Position numbers and translations under genes: made by a program. A stretch of DNA of 64,000 nucleotides from Ascoidea rubescens DSM 1968 (Eukaryota > Ascomycota > Saccharomycetes > Ascoideales > Ascoideaceae). Location: contig NW_017962920.1 in NCBI RefSeq assembly GCF_001661345.1, positions 434,001 to 498,000 of the forward strand, given 5' to 3'. Position 1 is the stretch's first letter; each line of letters begins with the position of its first letter. Shown in pieces: positions 20,780 to 30,230 of the stretch. The notes under the pieces are model-generated. The model did no database searches and was not told the origin of the DNA. It saw nothing but the letters and a program-made list of their open reading frames with translations.

Positions 20780-22297
20780 ATGGATTACGCCTTTTCTAAC
20801 TACTACGACTTCAATTTCAATTCCCAGATTTCCTCTCCAAACAACAACGACTCCAATGCTCCCAATTCCACTAAATCTCTAAATGATCTCTCCAACGCTA
20901 GCAATAACCTTAACAGTTTCTGGGATTCCTATATCAATGAAAACGATCACCAAAATACTCTTCAAAATCAAGAAAACCAACAGATCCACGAATTATCTAC
21001 TCAAAATTTAGAGCTAATGAACAATAATACAAACAGCAATTTTGTTGCTAATTTAAATTTTGATAATAATTTGTACAATTTTAATAATACTAATACTAAT
21101 AACAATACCAATACTAATACCAATACCAATACAAACACTAATAATAACACTAATAATAACACTTCTACTAATGATTTTCAAATTGCTCCACCTTTTTCAA
21201 CTTCAATTTCAAGTTCCAATAGTCCCTTCAATGACAATAATATCACCAATAATAGATTAAATCAAGAGCAATCTTTGACCCTACTTAATAATAATATTAA
21301 TGACATCTCCTCTGAAATTATTTCAATAAAACGAGAATTACAAGACTCAAATATAATCAACTCGCAAGATCCTTTTGATAATATCATCAACTTATCATCT
21401 ACTGTTAATGCTAATGCTAATGCTAATGTTAATGTTAATGTTAATGCTAATACAAATATTGCCAATAACAATAACAACACAACTTTTAATTCCCCTTTTA
21501 ATACAAACACAATTACAAACACTAATAATAAAAAAAGAAGAAAAGATAGTTTGCAATCAAATAATTCAAATAACAACTTCATCAACAATGAATCAAATAC
21601 TGCTGCAAAGAAAAAAGCCCAAAATAGAGCTGCTCAAAAGGCTTTCAGAGAAAGGAAAGAATTAAAACTAAAAGATTTACAACAAAAATTAACTAAAAGC
21701 GAAGAAGAAAAAGCAATCCTTCTCAATAAATTAGAAGTCCTAAAAAGAAAAAACATCATCATATCAACTGAAAATAAATTACTATTATCTTCAAATAACA
21801 AAGATTTTAATAACTCCGATAACAATACTAATAATAATACTAATACTAATACCAATAACAACAATAATAATAACAATAATAACAATAATTTTCCAAATAA
21901 TGCCAACAATAACAACAATTTTTTTAGTAATTTGATACTAGATTTCACCTTTCCTGAAGTTCTCCCCAATAAATGTCTTGATTCACTTAAAAAATCAGCT
22001 GCTTCGGACTCAAATTCTCCTATAGTTCATGATAACTTGTCTTTATCAAAAAATAATAAATTAATCTACAACTCAATCGATGGTTCCGAAAAGTTATTAA
22101 GTATCGCTGCTGTTTGGGACTATTTAATTCAATTCGAAACTCTAAATTCGGATATCTTAAATAATCAATTAAATTTAGATTTAGATTTCTTACAAATTAT
22201 AAATAATTTAAAAGGTAACGAAAAATGTTATGGTTTAGGCCCTGCTTATCCATTATCAAAAATCAATCAAACTATTGTTGCCTACTTAAATAACTAA
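20780..22297 (+). CDS. Yap/AP-1-type bZIP transcription factor
   Basis: 505 aa from the ATG at 20780 (MDYAFSNYYDF). The bZIP basic region lies near residues 280-300 and reads KKKAQNRAAQKAFRERKELK. It carries the N..AQ.AFR.R pattern of the fungal Yap/Pap1 class, and a leucine-zipper heptad follows. The C-terminal 80 residues contain LLSIAAVWDYLIQ and CYGLGPAYP, a module shared by Yap3/Fcr3-like members. The n-CRD and c-CRD redox cysteines of Yap1 are not evident, so Yap1 itself is unlikely. Both flanks of the bZIP are packed with Asn, Asn-Thr and Asn-Ala/Val repeats. The frame extends upstream to 20501 without homology. Confidence 0.82.
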   Translation: MDYAFSNYYDFNFNSQISSPNNNDSNAPNSTKSLNDLSNASNNLNSFWDSYINENDHQNTLQNQENQQIHELSTQNLELMNNNTNSNFVANLNFDNNLYNFNNTNTNNNTNTNTNTNTNTNNNTNNNTSTNDFQIAPPFSTSISSSNSPFNDNNITNNRLNQEQSLTLLNNNINDISSEIISIKRELQDSNIINSQDPFDNIINLSSTVNANANANVNVNVNANTNIANNNNNTTFNSPFNTNTITNTNNKKRRKDSLQSNNSNNNFINNESNTAAKKKAQNRAAQKAFRERKELKLKDLQQKLTKSEEEKAILLNKLEVLKRKNIIISTENKLLLSSNNKDFNNSDNNTNNNTNTNTNNNNNNNNNNNNFPNNANNNNNFFSNLILDFTFPEVLPNKCLDSLKKSAASDSNSPIVHDNLSLSKNNKLIYNSIDGSEKLLSIAAVWDYLIQFETLNSDILNNQLNLDLDFLQIINNLKGNEKCYGLGPAYPLSKINQTIVAYLNN

Positions 22298-22684
22298 TCT
22301 CTGTGATTTATAATTATTTTGTAGTCAAATGAATTTTTCCTACTTTGATTTAATTCACTTTAATTTAATTTAATCTAATTTAATTTTTCTTTGTTGTGAT
22401 ACCTTATTTTTATTTAATTTTATTTTATTTCATCCTATGACTTTTGTTTTATTGGTTTTACTTTATTTTACTTTGCCTCAATTACAACCACATTTACAGC
22501 CACATTTACAGCCACATTTATAAACATGTTTACGTTTACATTTACATTTACTTTAACTTTTAATTCAGTATTTTGGTTTTTTTTCAATCTATTGTTTATA
22601 TTATATAAGTTGTTTTGTATTAAAAAAATTATACGATTAAAATTGTGAAAAAAAGACTATATCAAAAAACATTTATTTCTTTCT
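22298..22684. other. Convergent 3' intergenic region (bZIP / RPN1)
   Basis: AT-rich, with repeats of AATTTAATTTAAT type. Three near copies of ACAGCCACATTT lie at about 22480-22520. There is no coding or RNA signal. Confidence 0.5.
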
Positions 22685-25600
22685 TCAATTTTTAGCTTCA
22701 ATATCAAGGTAATCTGGATTCTTCTTCAATATAATAACTCCCTCCAATGAGCTTGCAAGACTAATGTATTCATCATTTTCTAATTCAGCTCTTTCTCCAG
22801 CTCCTAATAAAACTGGTGTAGAATGTGTCACCCATCCAGTAATAGTTTTGGGTTTACCAGCTTGTCCAACGACATCGACAGCTTGTCCAACTCTAACACT
22901 GACTTCAATTGGTTTTAAATCTTCATCTACTGTAATCAACATTCTTGGATGTATTGAAACATTCAAATAATATAATAAATAGTGAGCATTACCCAAAATA
23001 AAAGTCTTTGGATTTAATAGTAAAACATTAGCAATTAATAACCCTGCTAATTGAACTTTGGATACAACCTGTCTATCTGAATGAAATGGGTTGAGTGTTA
23101 ATGTTCCTTTACCTAAATGAAGTAACCCCTGTGCGATTCTAACCATAAATAAACAATTGGGTTCTCTTGAATAATAACTGGCTAATTGTCTTAGCAATTG
23201 TGCTAGTCTAGCATTATTGGTTCCTGATCCGACTACACCCATAGAGAAAATTGCATTTGCTGCAACATCTGAATCTGGATCATGAGAATATCTTGACAAT
23301 GTATCATAAATATTCATTTGAGGATTAGAAACAGAAACTAATCCCATTGCTAATGGAACTGCTCTTTTGATTGTATCATTACCATAATGCATCAAGTGCC
23401 CAAAATGACGTAATGACATTTCTTGTCCAATATCTTCACCCATTGCAAGGATTGCAAGGCCTAGAACTGCATATGCTTGATAAGTGGTGTCTTCTTCTTC
23501 TTCATCATCCTCTTCATCCTCATCTTTTTCTTCCTTTTCTTTTTCTTCAGTTTCTTCTGGTAAGACTTCTTCCATCACTGCATCTTCATCAACATCAACT
23601 AAATCAGGTTTTTTACCCTTTTTAGCATCATCAGTTTCAGTTTCAGTTTCAATTTCAATTTCGCCTTCACCTTCGCCTTCAGCTTCCAGCTTATCCTTTT
23701 TGGGGAAATTGATGCACATATTTAATAATTTTTGAATTTCCAACACATTGCCTGTTCCTGCAAAGGCACATACAGTGATTAAAATTTCAGTTGCCTTTCC
23801 AATTGGATGATCAACAGCTTTCAAACTTTCACATGCAACATCGATTTGATCGTATAATCCAACGAATAATAAGGCTAAACCTAATGACATTAATTGAGCA
23901 AAACTATCATTAAAATCTTTATTTGGTCTTTCAATAAAGGTTGATAAAATTGTTTGGGCAATATCTGGGTTACCAGTTCCCACAAAAACTAAACCTAATG
24001 ATAATGTAGCCAAGGACACAATTTCAATTGAAGCAGATTCATCACTAATAATTGGTAATAAAAGTTCCAAAACACTTTGGTTTTCATGACCAGCAAATGA
24101 GATACCCAAACTAATTATAGAAGCAATTCTTAATAATCTTGAATTGTTAGTGACGTAATTTTCAACTAAATAAAAAGAGGTGAGAACTTCATCATAAATT
24201 CCAGTATTGACAAGACCAATACCGAGTAAAGCACCGGCTTTGATTTCTTCTTCAGTTGATTCTAAAAATTTATCCAACTCTTGTAAACCAACAGATGAAG
24301 ACCATTGGAAAACAGCACCTAAACTAGCAGCAACAGATAGCATTCCAGTATCTTTAGTTTTATAAATCCAAGCCATAGCATTTTCTTGACTTATTAATTT
24401 ATCGTTACAAAATCCGCAATTGAGATAGGAGTTGACAAAACTTGCAGCTAAACTTTGTTTGGCAGAATCAGTAGAAGTTTCCATATAGCCGTTCTTTGAT
24501 TCTAAATGAGATTTGTAAATATCCTCGGGGATTTTAGGTTCTAGTAGGTTTAATTTTAATGTTAGATAGGTGAAATATTCGTTTAATTTTAGATTTGATA
24601 TACAAACTTCAACGTCAGGATTTACTTCTTCAACAATATCATCTTCAGCTATATCTTGATCTTGTTCTTGATCCTGATCTACTTCACCTTGTTCTTTGGA
24701 TTCATCCTTTTCTATTGAAATATCGTTTTCAGCGTCATCTTCATCTTCATCTTCATCTTCAATGTCATCGTCTTTTGATTCAATTAATTGGAAAGCAGGA
24801 TTTTGTTTTGCTAAAATAAAACCCAATTGTTTTGAAGTGGCCAAGTCATTTGAGCGAGAGAAAATATTTCTGATTAATGAATCATCACCGATTTTGAGTG
24901 CTAATGGAAGAGCTTTAGTCAATTGATCTTGAGAGAGATAAATTTCACAAACAGTTTGTAAGAAAGAGACGTCATCAAATGGAGGCAAATATGGAACACA
25001 ACTAGCCATGTATAAGCAAACTCTGGAATAAGTATTTTTGTCAACAAATCTTGGGAGATCTTTGATGGAGTCAATTTCTAATAATAAGTCAACAGCGTCA
25101 GCTTCAGCGTTATGTTTTAGGAAAAAGGGAACAATTTCAAAGGCCAATTGTTTCAAATCAGCGATTTTAACTCCAGATAAGACTTTTATTTTTACTTCCT
25201 CATCGTCGGCTTTGGGTTTATCAGATTTTTGGTTATCTTTTTCTTTATCAGCGGAGTTACTATCTGATGGAGAATTATCCTTTTTGCTAGACTTAGATTC
25301 ATCGGTCTTTAATTCAGTTGAAGTTGAGTCTTTAGATGCAGTATCTAGTTTTTCAGCAACATTGTTGTCTGAAAGAACTAGAGCAGTAACTTCTTCAGGC
25401 TTTAAGCCATTTTCGAGTTCTAGTAAGGGAATGTAAAGTAGACCGATTTCTAAAGCCAAATGACGAACGTAGTCATGGCCCATTTCACTTATATCGGGTT
25501 CATTGGACAATAATCTGTACTTTAAACAATCAAGGTTACCTTCATCAGAGTAAGTCATTCCCAATACCGATAGGATATCAGCCAATTTCGATTTCAAAAC

Positions 25601-25933
25601 TGGGTCTTGCCATTTGTCGTATAAATTGCATAAGAGAGGATAATGGGGTCTTAAGAATTTCAAAGGTTTAGGAACAGCAGTCATTGAGCTTGTGGATTCT
25701 TTAATAAAGACTTTCAACTTCGACAAAGAGGCCTCATACAACAAGGAATCAGACTCATTAAGTCTCTCAACCAACATCTCTAGATCAGACTTTAATTGCT
25801 GGTCTTCTTCACTTAATTCCTCTTCTTCTTGCTTCTTCTTTTTGCCTGATTTGACATTTTGTTTAGCATCTTTAGTGGCGTCGGGCACGACTTTTTTCTG
25901 AGGGAGCTGATCTTTGGAGGACATTTCGGACAA
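22685..25933 (-). CDS. RPN1: 26S proteasome base subunit Rpn1
   Basis: 1082 aa, against 993 in S. cerevisiae. Rpn1 is the large base subunit that binds ubiquitin and UBL shuttle factors and the Ubp6 deubiquitinase. The N-terminal region contains LVERLNESDSLLYEASLSKLK and LRPHYPLLCNLY. The PC-repeat solenoid follows (e.g. GALLGIGLVNTG, LATLSLGLVFVGTGN, AVLGLAILAMGEDIGQEMSLRHFGHLMHYG, NAIFSMGVVGSGTNNARLAQLLRQLA). The C-terminus has GWVTHSTPVLLGAGERAELE. Extra length comes from Asp/Glu-rich inserts near residues 395-430 and 745-815. Divergent from GOS1; a PACE-like element lies upstream. Confidence 0.97.
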   Translation of the reverse strand: MSEMSSKDQLPQKKVVPDATKDAKQNVKSGKKKKQEEEELSEEDQQLKSDLEMLVERLNESDSLLYEASLSKLKVFIKESTSSMTAVPKPLKFLRPHYPLLCNLYDKWQDPVLKSKLADILSVLGMTYSDEGNLDCLKYRLLSNEPDISEMGHDYVRHLALEIGLLYIPLLELENGLKPEEVTALVLSDNNVAEKLDTASKDSTSTELKTDESKSSKKDNSPSDSNSADKEKDNQKSDKPKADDEEVKIKVLSGVKIADLKQLAFEIVPFFLKHNAEADAVDLLLEIDSIKDLPRFVDKNTYSRVCLYMASCVPYLPPFDDVSFLQTVCEIYLSQDQLTKALPLALKIGDDSLIRNIFSRSNDLATSKQLGFILAKQNPAFQLIESKDDDIEDEDEDEDDAENDISIEKDESKEQGEVDQDQEQDQDIAEDDIVEEVNPDVEVCISNLKLNEYFTYLTLKLNLLEPKIPEDIYKSHLESKNGYMETSTDSAKQSLAASFVNSYLNCGFCNDKLISQENAMAWIYKTKDTGMLSVAASLGAVFQWSSSVGLQELDKFLESTEEEIKAGALLGIGLVNTGIYDEVLTSFYLVENYVTNNSRLLRIASIISLGISFAGHENQSVLELLLPIISDESASIEIVSLATLSLGLVFVGTGNPDIAQTILSTFIERPNKDFNDSFAQLMSLGLALLFVGLYDQIDVACESLKAVDHPIGKATEILITVCAFAGTGNVLEIQKLLNMCINFPKKDKLEAEGEGEGEIEIETETETDDAKKGKKPDLVDVDEDAVMEEVLPEETEEKEKEEKDEDEEDDEEEEDTTYQAYAVLGLAILAMGEDIGQEMSLRHFGHLMHYGNDTIKRAVPLAMGLVSVSNPQMNIYDTLSRYSHDPDSDVAANAIFSMGVVGSGTNNARLAQLLRQLASYYSREPNCLFMVRIAQGLLHLGKGTLTLNPFHSDRQVVSKVQLAGLLIANVLLLNPKTFILGNAHYLLYYLNVSIHPRMLITVDEDLKPIEVSVRVGQAVDVVGQAGKPKTITGWVTHSTPVLLGAGERAELENDEYISLASSLEGVIILKKNPDYLDIEAKN

Positions 25934-26265
25934 GGAAAGCAGTATGGGGAGCCACCAGTAGCAGTGATGTGTTTCAATTGGTTCAAGCTCGCTAGCTAGA
26001 TGGTTGATCTGAAGGATTGATCTCTTGCAGCTGAATCAAAGAGCCAGTTGGAGGTAGTGGTAGCTCTGTTGGAACAGCTTGGAGGCAAATCCAACGAGTT
26101 TTTCAGCGCCAACCGGAACACGTGCGTAGAGACATCCGACCCCGCCGGAAGTGCTTTGATCTGACAGCTCTTCACTCCATCGCCTTGAGGACAAGCTCTG
26201 AAGAAGCCTCTGAAGAAGCCTTTGCACAAGAAGAAATCTCTCCACCAGCTTTATACTCATCAACC
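25934..26265. promoter_or_regulatory. Divergent promoter RPN1 / GOS1
   Basis: 332 bp, GC-rich. It contains GGAGGCAAAT (26081-26090), one base from the PACE/Rpn4 consensus GGTGGCAAA, about 150 bp upstream of the RPN1 ATG. The GOS1 frame is open back to 26122, but GOS1 homology starts only at 26266. Confidence 0.5.
26081..26090 (+). promoter_or_regulatory. PACE-like (Rpn4) element upstream of RPN1
   Basis: The sequence GGAGGCAAAT is a one-base variant of the proteasome-associated control element. It is well placed in the promoter of a proteasome gene. Rpn4 sites in other yeasts tolerate changes at these positions. Single short site, so moderate confidence only. Confidence 0.4.
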
Positions 26266-26952
26266 ATGTCTTCCACTACACTGACGTTTGTGGGAGTTCG
26301 TTCCCAGGCACTTGCATTTGAAAACCAGACCTTGAAGCTTCTCACCAGCTATTCCTCGTTTGCTCAGTCTCCCACTGCACATCCAACCCAGAAGGAGCTA
26401 GCCTTGGAGAAGGAGATCGCCAATTTGCTCAAACAAAGAGACGCAACTGTTGAGAATTTGAACAATTTTGAGAAATTCGAGAACTTGGTTCCTTCCAGAT
26501 CACAACAGTTGCAACGACACAACGAGGTTCTACAGGAAAATTACAGGGATTTCAATAATATCAAACTCTCTATCAAACAAGAAAGAGAGAGAATCAATTT
26601 GCTAATAAGTGTTAGGTCCGATATCGAGGCCCATAAAAGAAGAAACAACGATACCTCCAGTAACCAGTTTTTAAATGACGAAAACGACTACATCAACAAT
26701 GAACGAGAGAGGGCAGACAATGCCAATTCAATAGCCGACAGATTACTAGCCCAGGCCTATGAAACAAGAAGTGAATTTCAAAGACAGAGAAGTGTACTCT
26801 CTGGGGTCAACAAGAAAATGTTTTCAGTATTGTCTACTATACCAGGCATAAATGTTTTGCTAGGTAAAATCAACACTAGGAGGAAAAGAGATGCCATTAT
26901 TATAGCTTCGTTAATATCAGTTTGTATAATTCTTATATGGCTCACAAGCTAG
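26266..26952 (+). CDS. GOS1: Golgi Qb-SNARE Gos1
   Basis: 228 aa, tail-anchored. It is the Gos1/GS28 v-SNARE of intra-Golgi and endosome-to-Golgi traffic. N-terminal helices include the conserved SQ-rich start (TFVGVRSQALAFE), and FEKFENLVPSRSQQLQRHNEVLQENYRDF (broken across 85-115) is typical of GS28. The SNARE motif runs about 150-205, with the central Gln in EFQRQRSVL. PGINVLLGKINTRRKRD precedes a C-terminal membrane helix (about 207-226). The start at 26266 (MSSTTLTFVG) is chosen because the 48 upstream residues (open to 26122) have no family counterpart. Confidence 0.93.
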   Translation: MSSTTLTFVGVRSQALAFENQTLKLLTSYSSFAQSPTAHPTQKELALEKEIANLLKQRDATVENLNNFEKFENLVPSRSQQLQRHNEVLQENYRDFNNIKLSIKQERERINLLISVRSDIEAHKRRNNDTSSNQFLNDENDYINNERERADNANSIADRLLAQAYETRSEFQRQRSVLSGVNKKMFSVLSTIPGINVLLGKINTRRKRDAIIIASLISVCIILIWLTS

Positions 26953-27230
26953 AACATGTATCAATGGATCGGAATTTTTCACTTTTAATCTAGTGCAATC
27001 AACTCTATGAGGATCGACCTAATCTATTTAATTCTATTTTATCCTATTTTATCTTAATTTTATCTTAATTTTATCTTGATTTTATCTCAATTTTATTTAA
27101 TTCTATTTAAATATAATATCAAATTAACTTGAAAAATAAAAAATAAAAAATAAAAAATAAAAAATAAAACAATAAAAAAAACAACCATAATTGTACAATA
27201 GTTTATAAAGGGGTTTGTTTTTTTAATTAT

Positions 27231-28571
27231 CTAATATCCACATTGATTAGGATAATTACGACTCTCTAATGGTTGAGGGAATAATCCATATTCTGTTAGT
27301 TTTTTAAAGTCCCATTCAATTGATGACTCAGTTTTATAGCACCAAAAGATCCATCCTGCTCGAATTTGAAAAGCATCTAATTGAGCTTCAATATATTTTC
27401 TTGTTGCAATTTTTTTATTGCTGCTCCAATAGTTAATATCATCAATATTCTCACAAGAACCAATGGGATTCGAGACTAAAAACGTTCCGTCGTATCTTGC
27501 ACCTCTACCAACTCCATTAAGCCATTTTGTACAATCAGTTAATGCTCCAGACCATTCACCAGCTACTGTCCAATGGTATTCATCTTGAATTTGTCTTCCA
27601 AGATTGCATGCAAACGAAATATGTTCATCATCACTTCTTAATAGTTCACCTTCAGAGAAAACTTGATAGAAATGATGGTCAAGTACGACTCCCCAAAAGC
27701 CACTATCAAGAACCATAAAATTTGACCAATAACCCAAAGGTTGAAATGCATCATGAATTATTATATTATTGGTTGAAACATTTCGTAGTTGATCATATCC
27801 ATCGAGATAAAACTGTTTGATTTTATCCATGTCCAATGAAGGACCCAAGGGTTCATTTAATAGCTCAATTCCAATAATGGTATCTTTATAATCATCACCA
27901 CCGTATTTATTCATAATGTAATCTAACACCTGTAAAGTGACTAGAAGATTATTGCCATTTTGCCAACCTAAATAATCTCTTTTACCGGAATTATCGAACC
28001 CATTTTGAGAGCCTGGAGCACCATGTAAATCTATCCAGACCTTTAAATTATTTTCTTTTGACCATTCAATCGCTTTATCCAAGTAATATTCTTGACCTTG
28101 AACATATGGATCGTTGTCTAATAGTTGAAAAGCCCAGTATCCAATTGGAATTCGAACTGTGTTTAATCCATAAGAAGCAATGTCTTTAAAATCTTGCTTA
28201 GTATAAAAAGTAGCCCAATGCTCGGATAATCTGTCATAAGCTTCTTCTTTTCCTAAATATTTTGTATAATAATATTCATCAACAGGAACATCATTCTTAT
28301 TATTATCATCATCGGCACTGAGCACTTCAAAAAGCGAAGGTGTGATATAAGGTTCTAAAAGAAACCATCCTCCCAAATTAACACCTTTAATTTTATTTTC
28401 TGGAAGGGCATAATTATAGGATCTTCTCATAAATTTAAGATTATCTTCACTTCTTTTGATGTTTGAAATCTCATAAGTTATATCATTTGCTAATAACCTA
28501 ATAGAAAAAATTGAATTAAACAAGAAAAAAGCAATAAATAAAAAGCAGTGAAGTTTAGACATGATAGCCAT
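27231..28571 (-). CDS. EXG1: Exo-1,3-beta-glucanase, GH5 (EXG1 type)
   Basis: 446 aa secreted glucan 1,3-beta-glucosidase acting on cell-wall beta-glucan. The signal peptide spans residues 1-25, and basic sites (KR at 39-40, RR at 49-50) precede the mature domain, as in Kex2-processed Exg1. GH5 landmarks are [14 protein letters not shown] (61-74), [12 protein letters not shown] (137-148), [16 protein letters not shown] (181-196), the acid/base Glu in ELLNEP (Glu240), and the nucleophile Glu in [17 protein letters not shown] (Glu339). The C-terminus ends NYPNQCGY. Met4 is an alternative start. Paralogues EXG2/SPR1 exist, but the soluble form fits EXG1. Confidence 0.9.
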   Translation of the reverse strand: MAIMSKLHCFLFIAFFLFNSIFSIRLLANDITYEISNIKRSEDNLKFMRRSYNYALPENKIKGVNLGGWFLLEPYITPSLFEVLSADDDNNKNDVPVDEYYYTKYLGKEEAYDRLSEHWATFYTKQDFKDIASYGLNTVRIPIGYWAFQLLDNDPYVQGQEYYLDKAIEWSKENNLKVWIDLHGAPGSQNGFDNSGKRDYLGWQNGNNLLVTLQVLDYIMNKYGGDDYKDTIIGIELLNEPLGPSLDMDKIKQFYLDGYDQLRNVSTNNIIIHDAFQPLGYWSNFMVLDSGFWGVVLDHHFYQVFSEGELLRSDDEHISFACNLGRQIQDEYHWTVAGEWSGALTDCTKWLNGVGRGARYDGTFLVSNPIGSCENIDDINYWSSNKKIATRKYIEAQLDAFQIRAGWIFWCYKTESSIEWDFKKLTEYGLFPQPLESRNYPNQCGY

Positions 28572-30230
28572 TTTTCTTTAAAAGCAATTGATAATTTTAA
28601 TTTGATTGTTTTATATAGATATTATTTTATTCTATTCTATTTTATTTTATTTTATTTTATTTTATTTTATTTTATTTTATAATTATTTATAATATGATTG
28701 GTTTTAAAGGCAAAGGATTTCAATAGACTCAAATGTAAAGAAGTCTCTATTATAGGTTTTAGCTATGTCTGGTGTGTGATTTGGTTTTGTGTTGTTTCAA
28801 AGCGAATGAAGTGATTACAATATTAAATCTTTTAGCAAAAAATATAATTATTTAAACTAAAGCTTTGATATTCAAGATCTCAAAAGGTCACAGTTAAAAA
28901 TAAAATTAAATAAAAAAAAAAATCAATTCAGAGTGTGAATAAAGATTCCACAAGAATATTTGAAATAGAATAACCTCTTTTATACAAGATGAAGAAGAAA
29001 AAAAACTTGTTTTTTATTGGGAAATCACATTTATATATTCAAATGAGAAAAAGAAACAAAAATACAGAATAAGCACATTAAAAATATCAAAAGATACAAA
29101 TTGACTGTCAAATGAAAAATATTATAGCGTTATTGGGATTTTATTATAGAAAATTTTGACCTGAAATGGAAAAGACATGTAGATAATAGAGTTTTAGCTT
29201 AAGGTTGTGCTTTTCCTTCTGTGTTTCTTTTCTATTTGTGGCCCCAAATAAAATTACATATTGCAAAAACAGATTTGCTGTGTTTGATTGGACAAAAAAA
29301 TGACAGGATCTGGATGTTGGGAGAAAAAAATGTCTTGTTTTGATGGTTCGTAGGATATATGCACACTCTACAGACTGATGCAGGAGACATTTCCTTATTT
29401 GGAAATATAGAACTGAAAACGCACCGCTGCGCTGCAACACAAAGCTAAATTGAAGCTGCGATCCAAATCACTGGAGCCCCTTTTTCCATCTAGAGTTCGG
29501 ACATTGCTTCAACATGAACTGAGAGTACCGAAATGTAGCTGGATATGCCTGCTGTTGCAGCTTAGTTATTTTTAAGCCACAACACCATGAGAATTTATGG
29601 TGTTGTATAAGTCAAAAAAAAAGTGATTACAAACAACTGTTTGTTTAGTTCATCTGATGCATGTGTGCATCTAAACTTGCCGCATCTGCAGACTCACGTG
29701 AATACACCAGTACAAACCGCTGGAAGTCTGGAGATGATGGAAAATACGCTACGTCTTTTGTTCTGCTGCACTCTCATCGTGAGCCAACACAAGCAGAAGT
29801 GCACCAGCTCCAGTTCTAAATGCTGGTTTCAATCGGGCTCCAAAACAAAAACTGCAAATTGGGGTTGGAGCATTTTTGTGCCGGTGCTTTCGAAGAAGTT
29901 CGGCATCTGCCTCTTCCGGCCCGCCTGCGGATTCTCATCAATGATCACAGACCCGACTCAAACGCAACTTTGGATTTCCACACAGCTGGTTTGCCATGCA
30001 AAAGTTGCTTGCGTCGCACAAAAAGACCTCTTGGAACTGCAACCGCATACTTTAACACGCAAATTTCAATGTTTTTGTATCGTTTGTTAAAGCTCAACTA
30101 TGACCAAACAATTACCAAAAGCCAGTTGGATACAATCAATCGAAGCAACTGCAATCAAAGCACATTGAGCATTCTCCTTCAAACAAAATTCCCTTCACAC
30201 TATTCAACTTATCTAAACAACTGTTTGCAA
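28572..30230. other. Intergenic region upstream of EXG1 and FAT1
   Basis: A (TTTTA)n run lies at about 28620-28682 just upstream of EXG1. Bases 28680-29140 are AT-rich and without features. Bases 29440-30060 are GC-richer and contain the FAT1 promoter and a possible longer 5' reading frame. Minus-strand frame 29144-29440 (98 codons) has no recognisable motif and is not called. Confidence 0.4.

Noticed and set aside
29144-29440. Minus-strand 98-codon frame upstream of FAT1
   Set aside because: No recognisable domain, no plausible start context and no support from composition.
29820-30068. Longest FAT1 frame start
   Set aside because: The added residues are translated promoter DNA without counterpart in Fat1; starting at 30231 gives the family's length.
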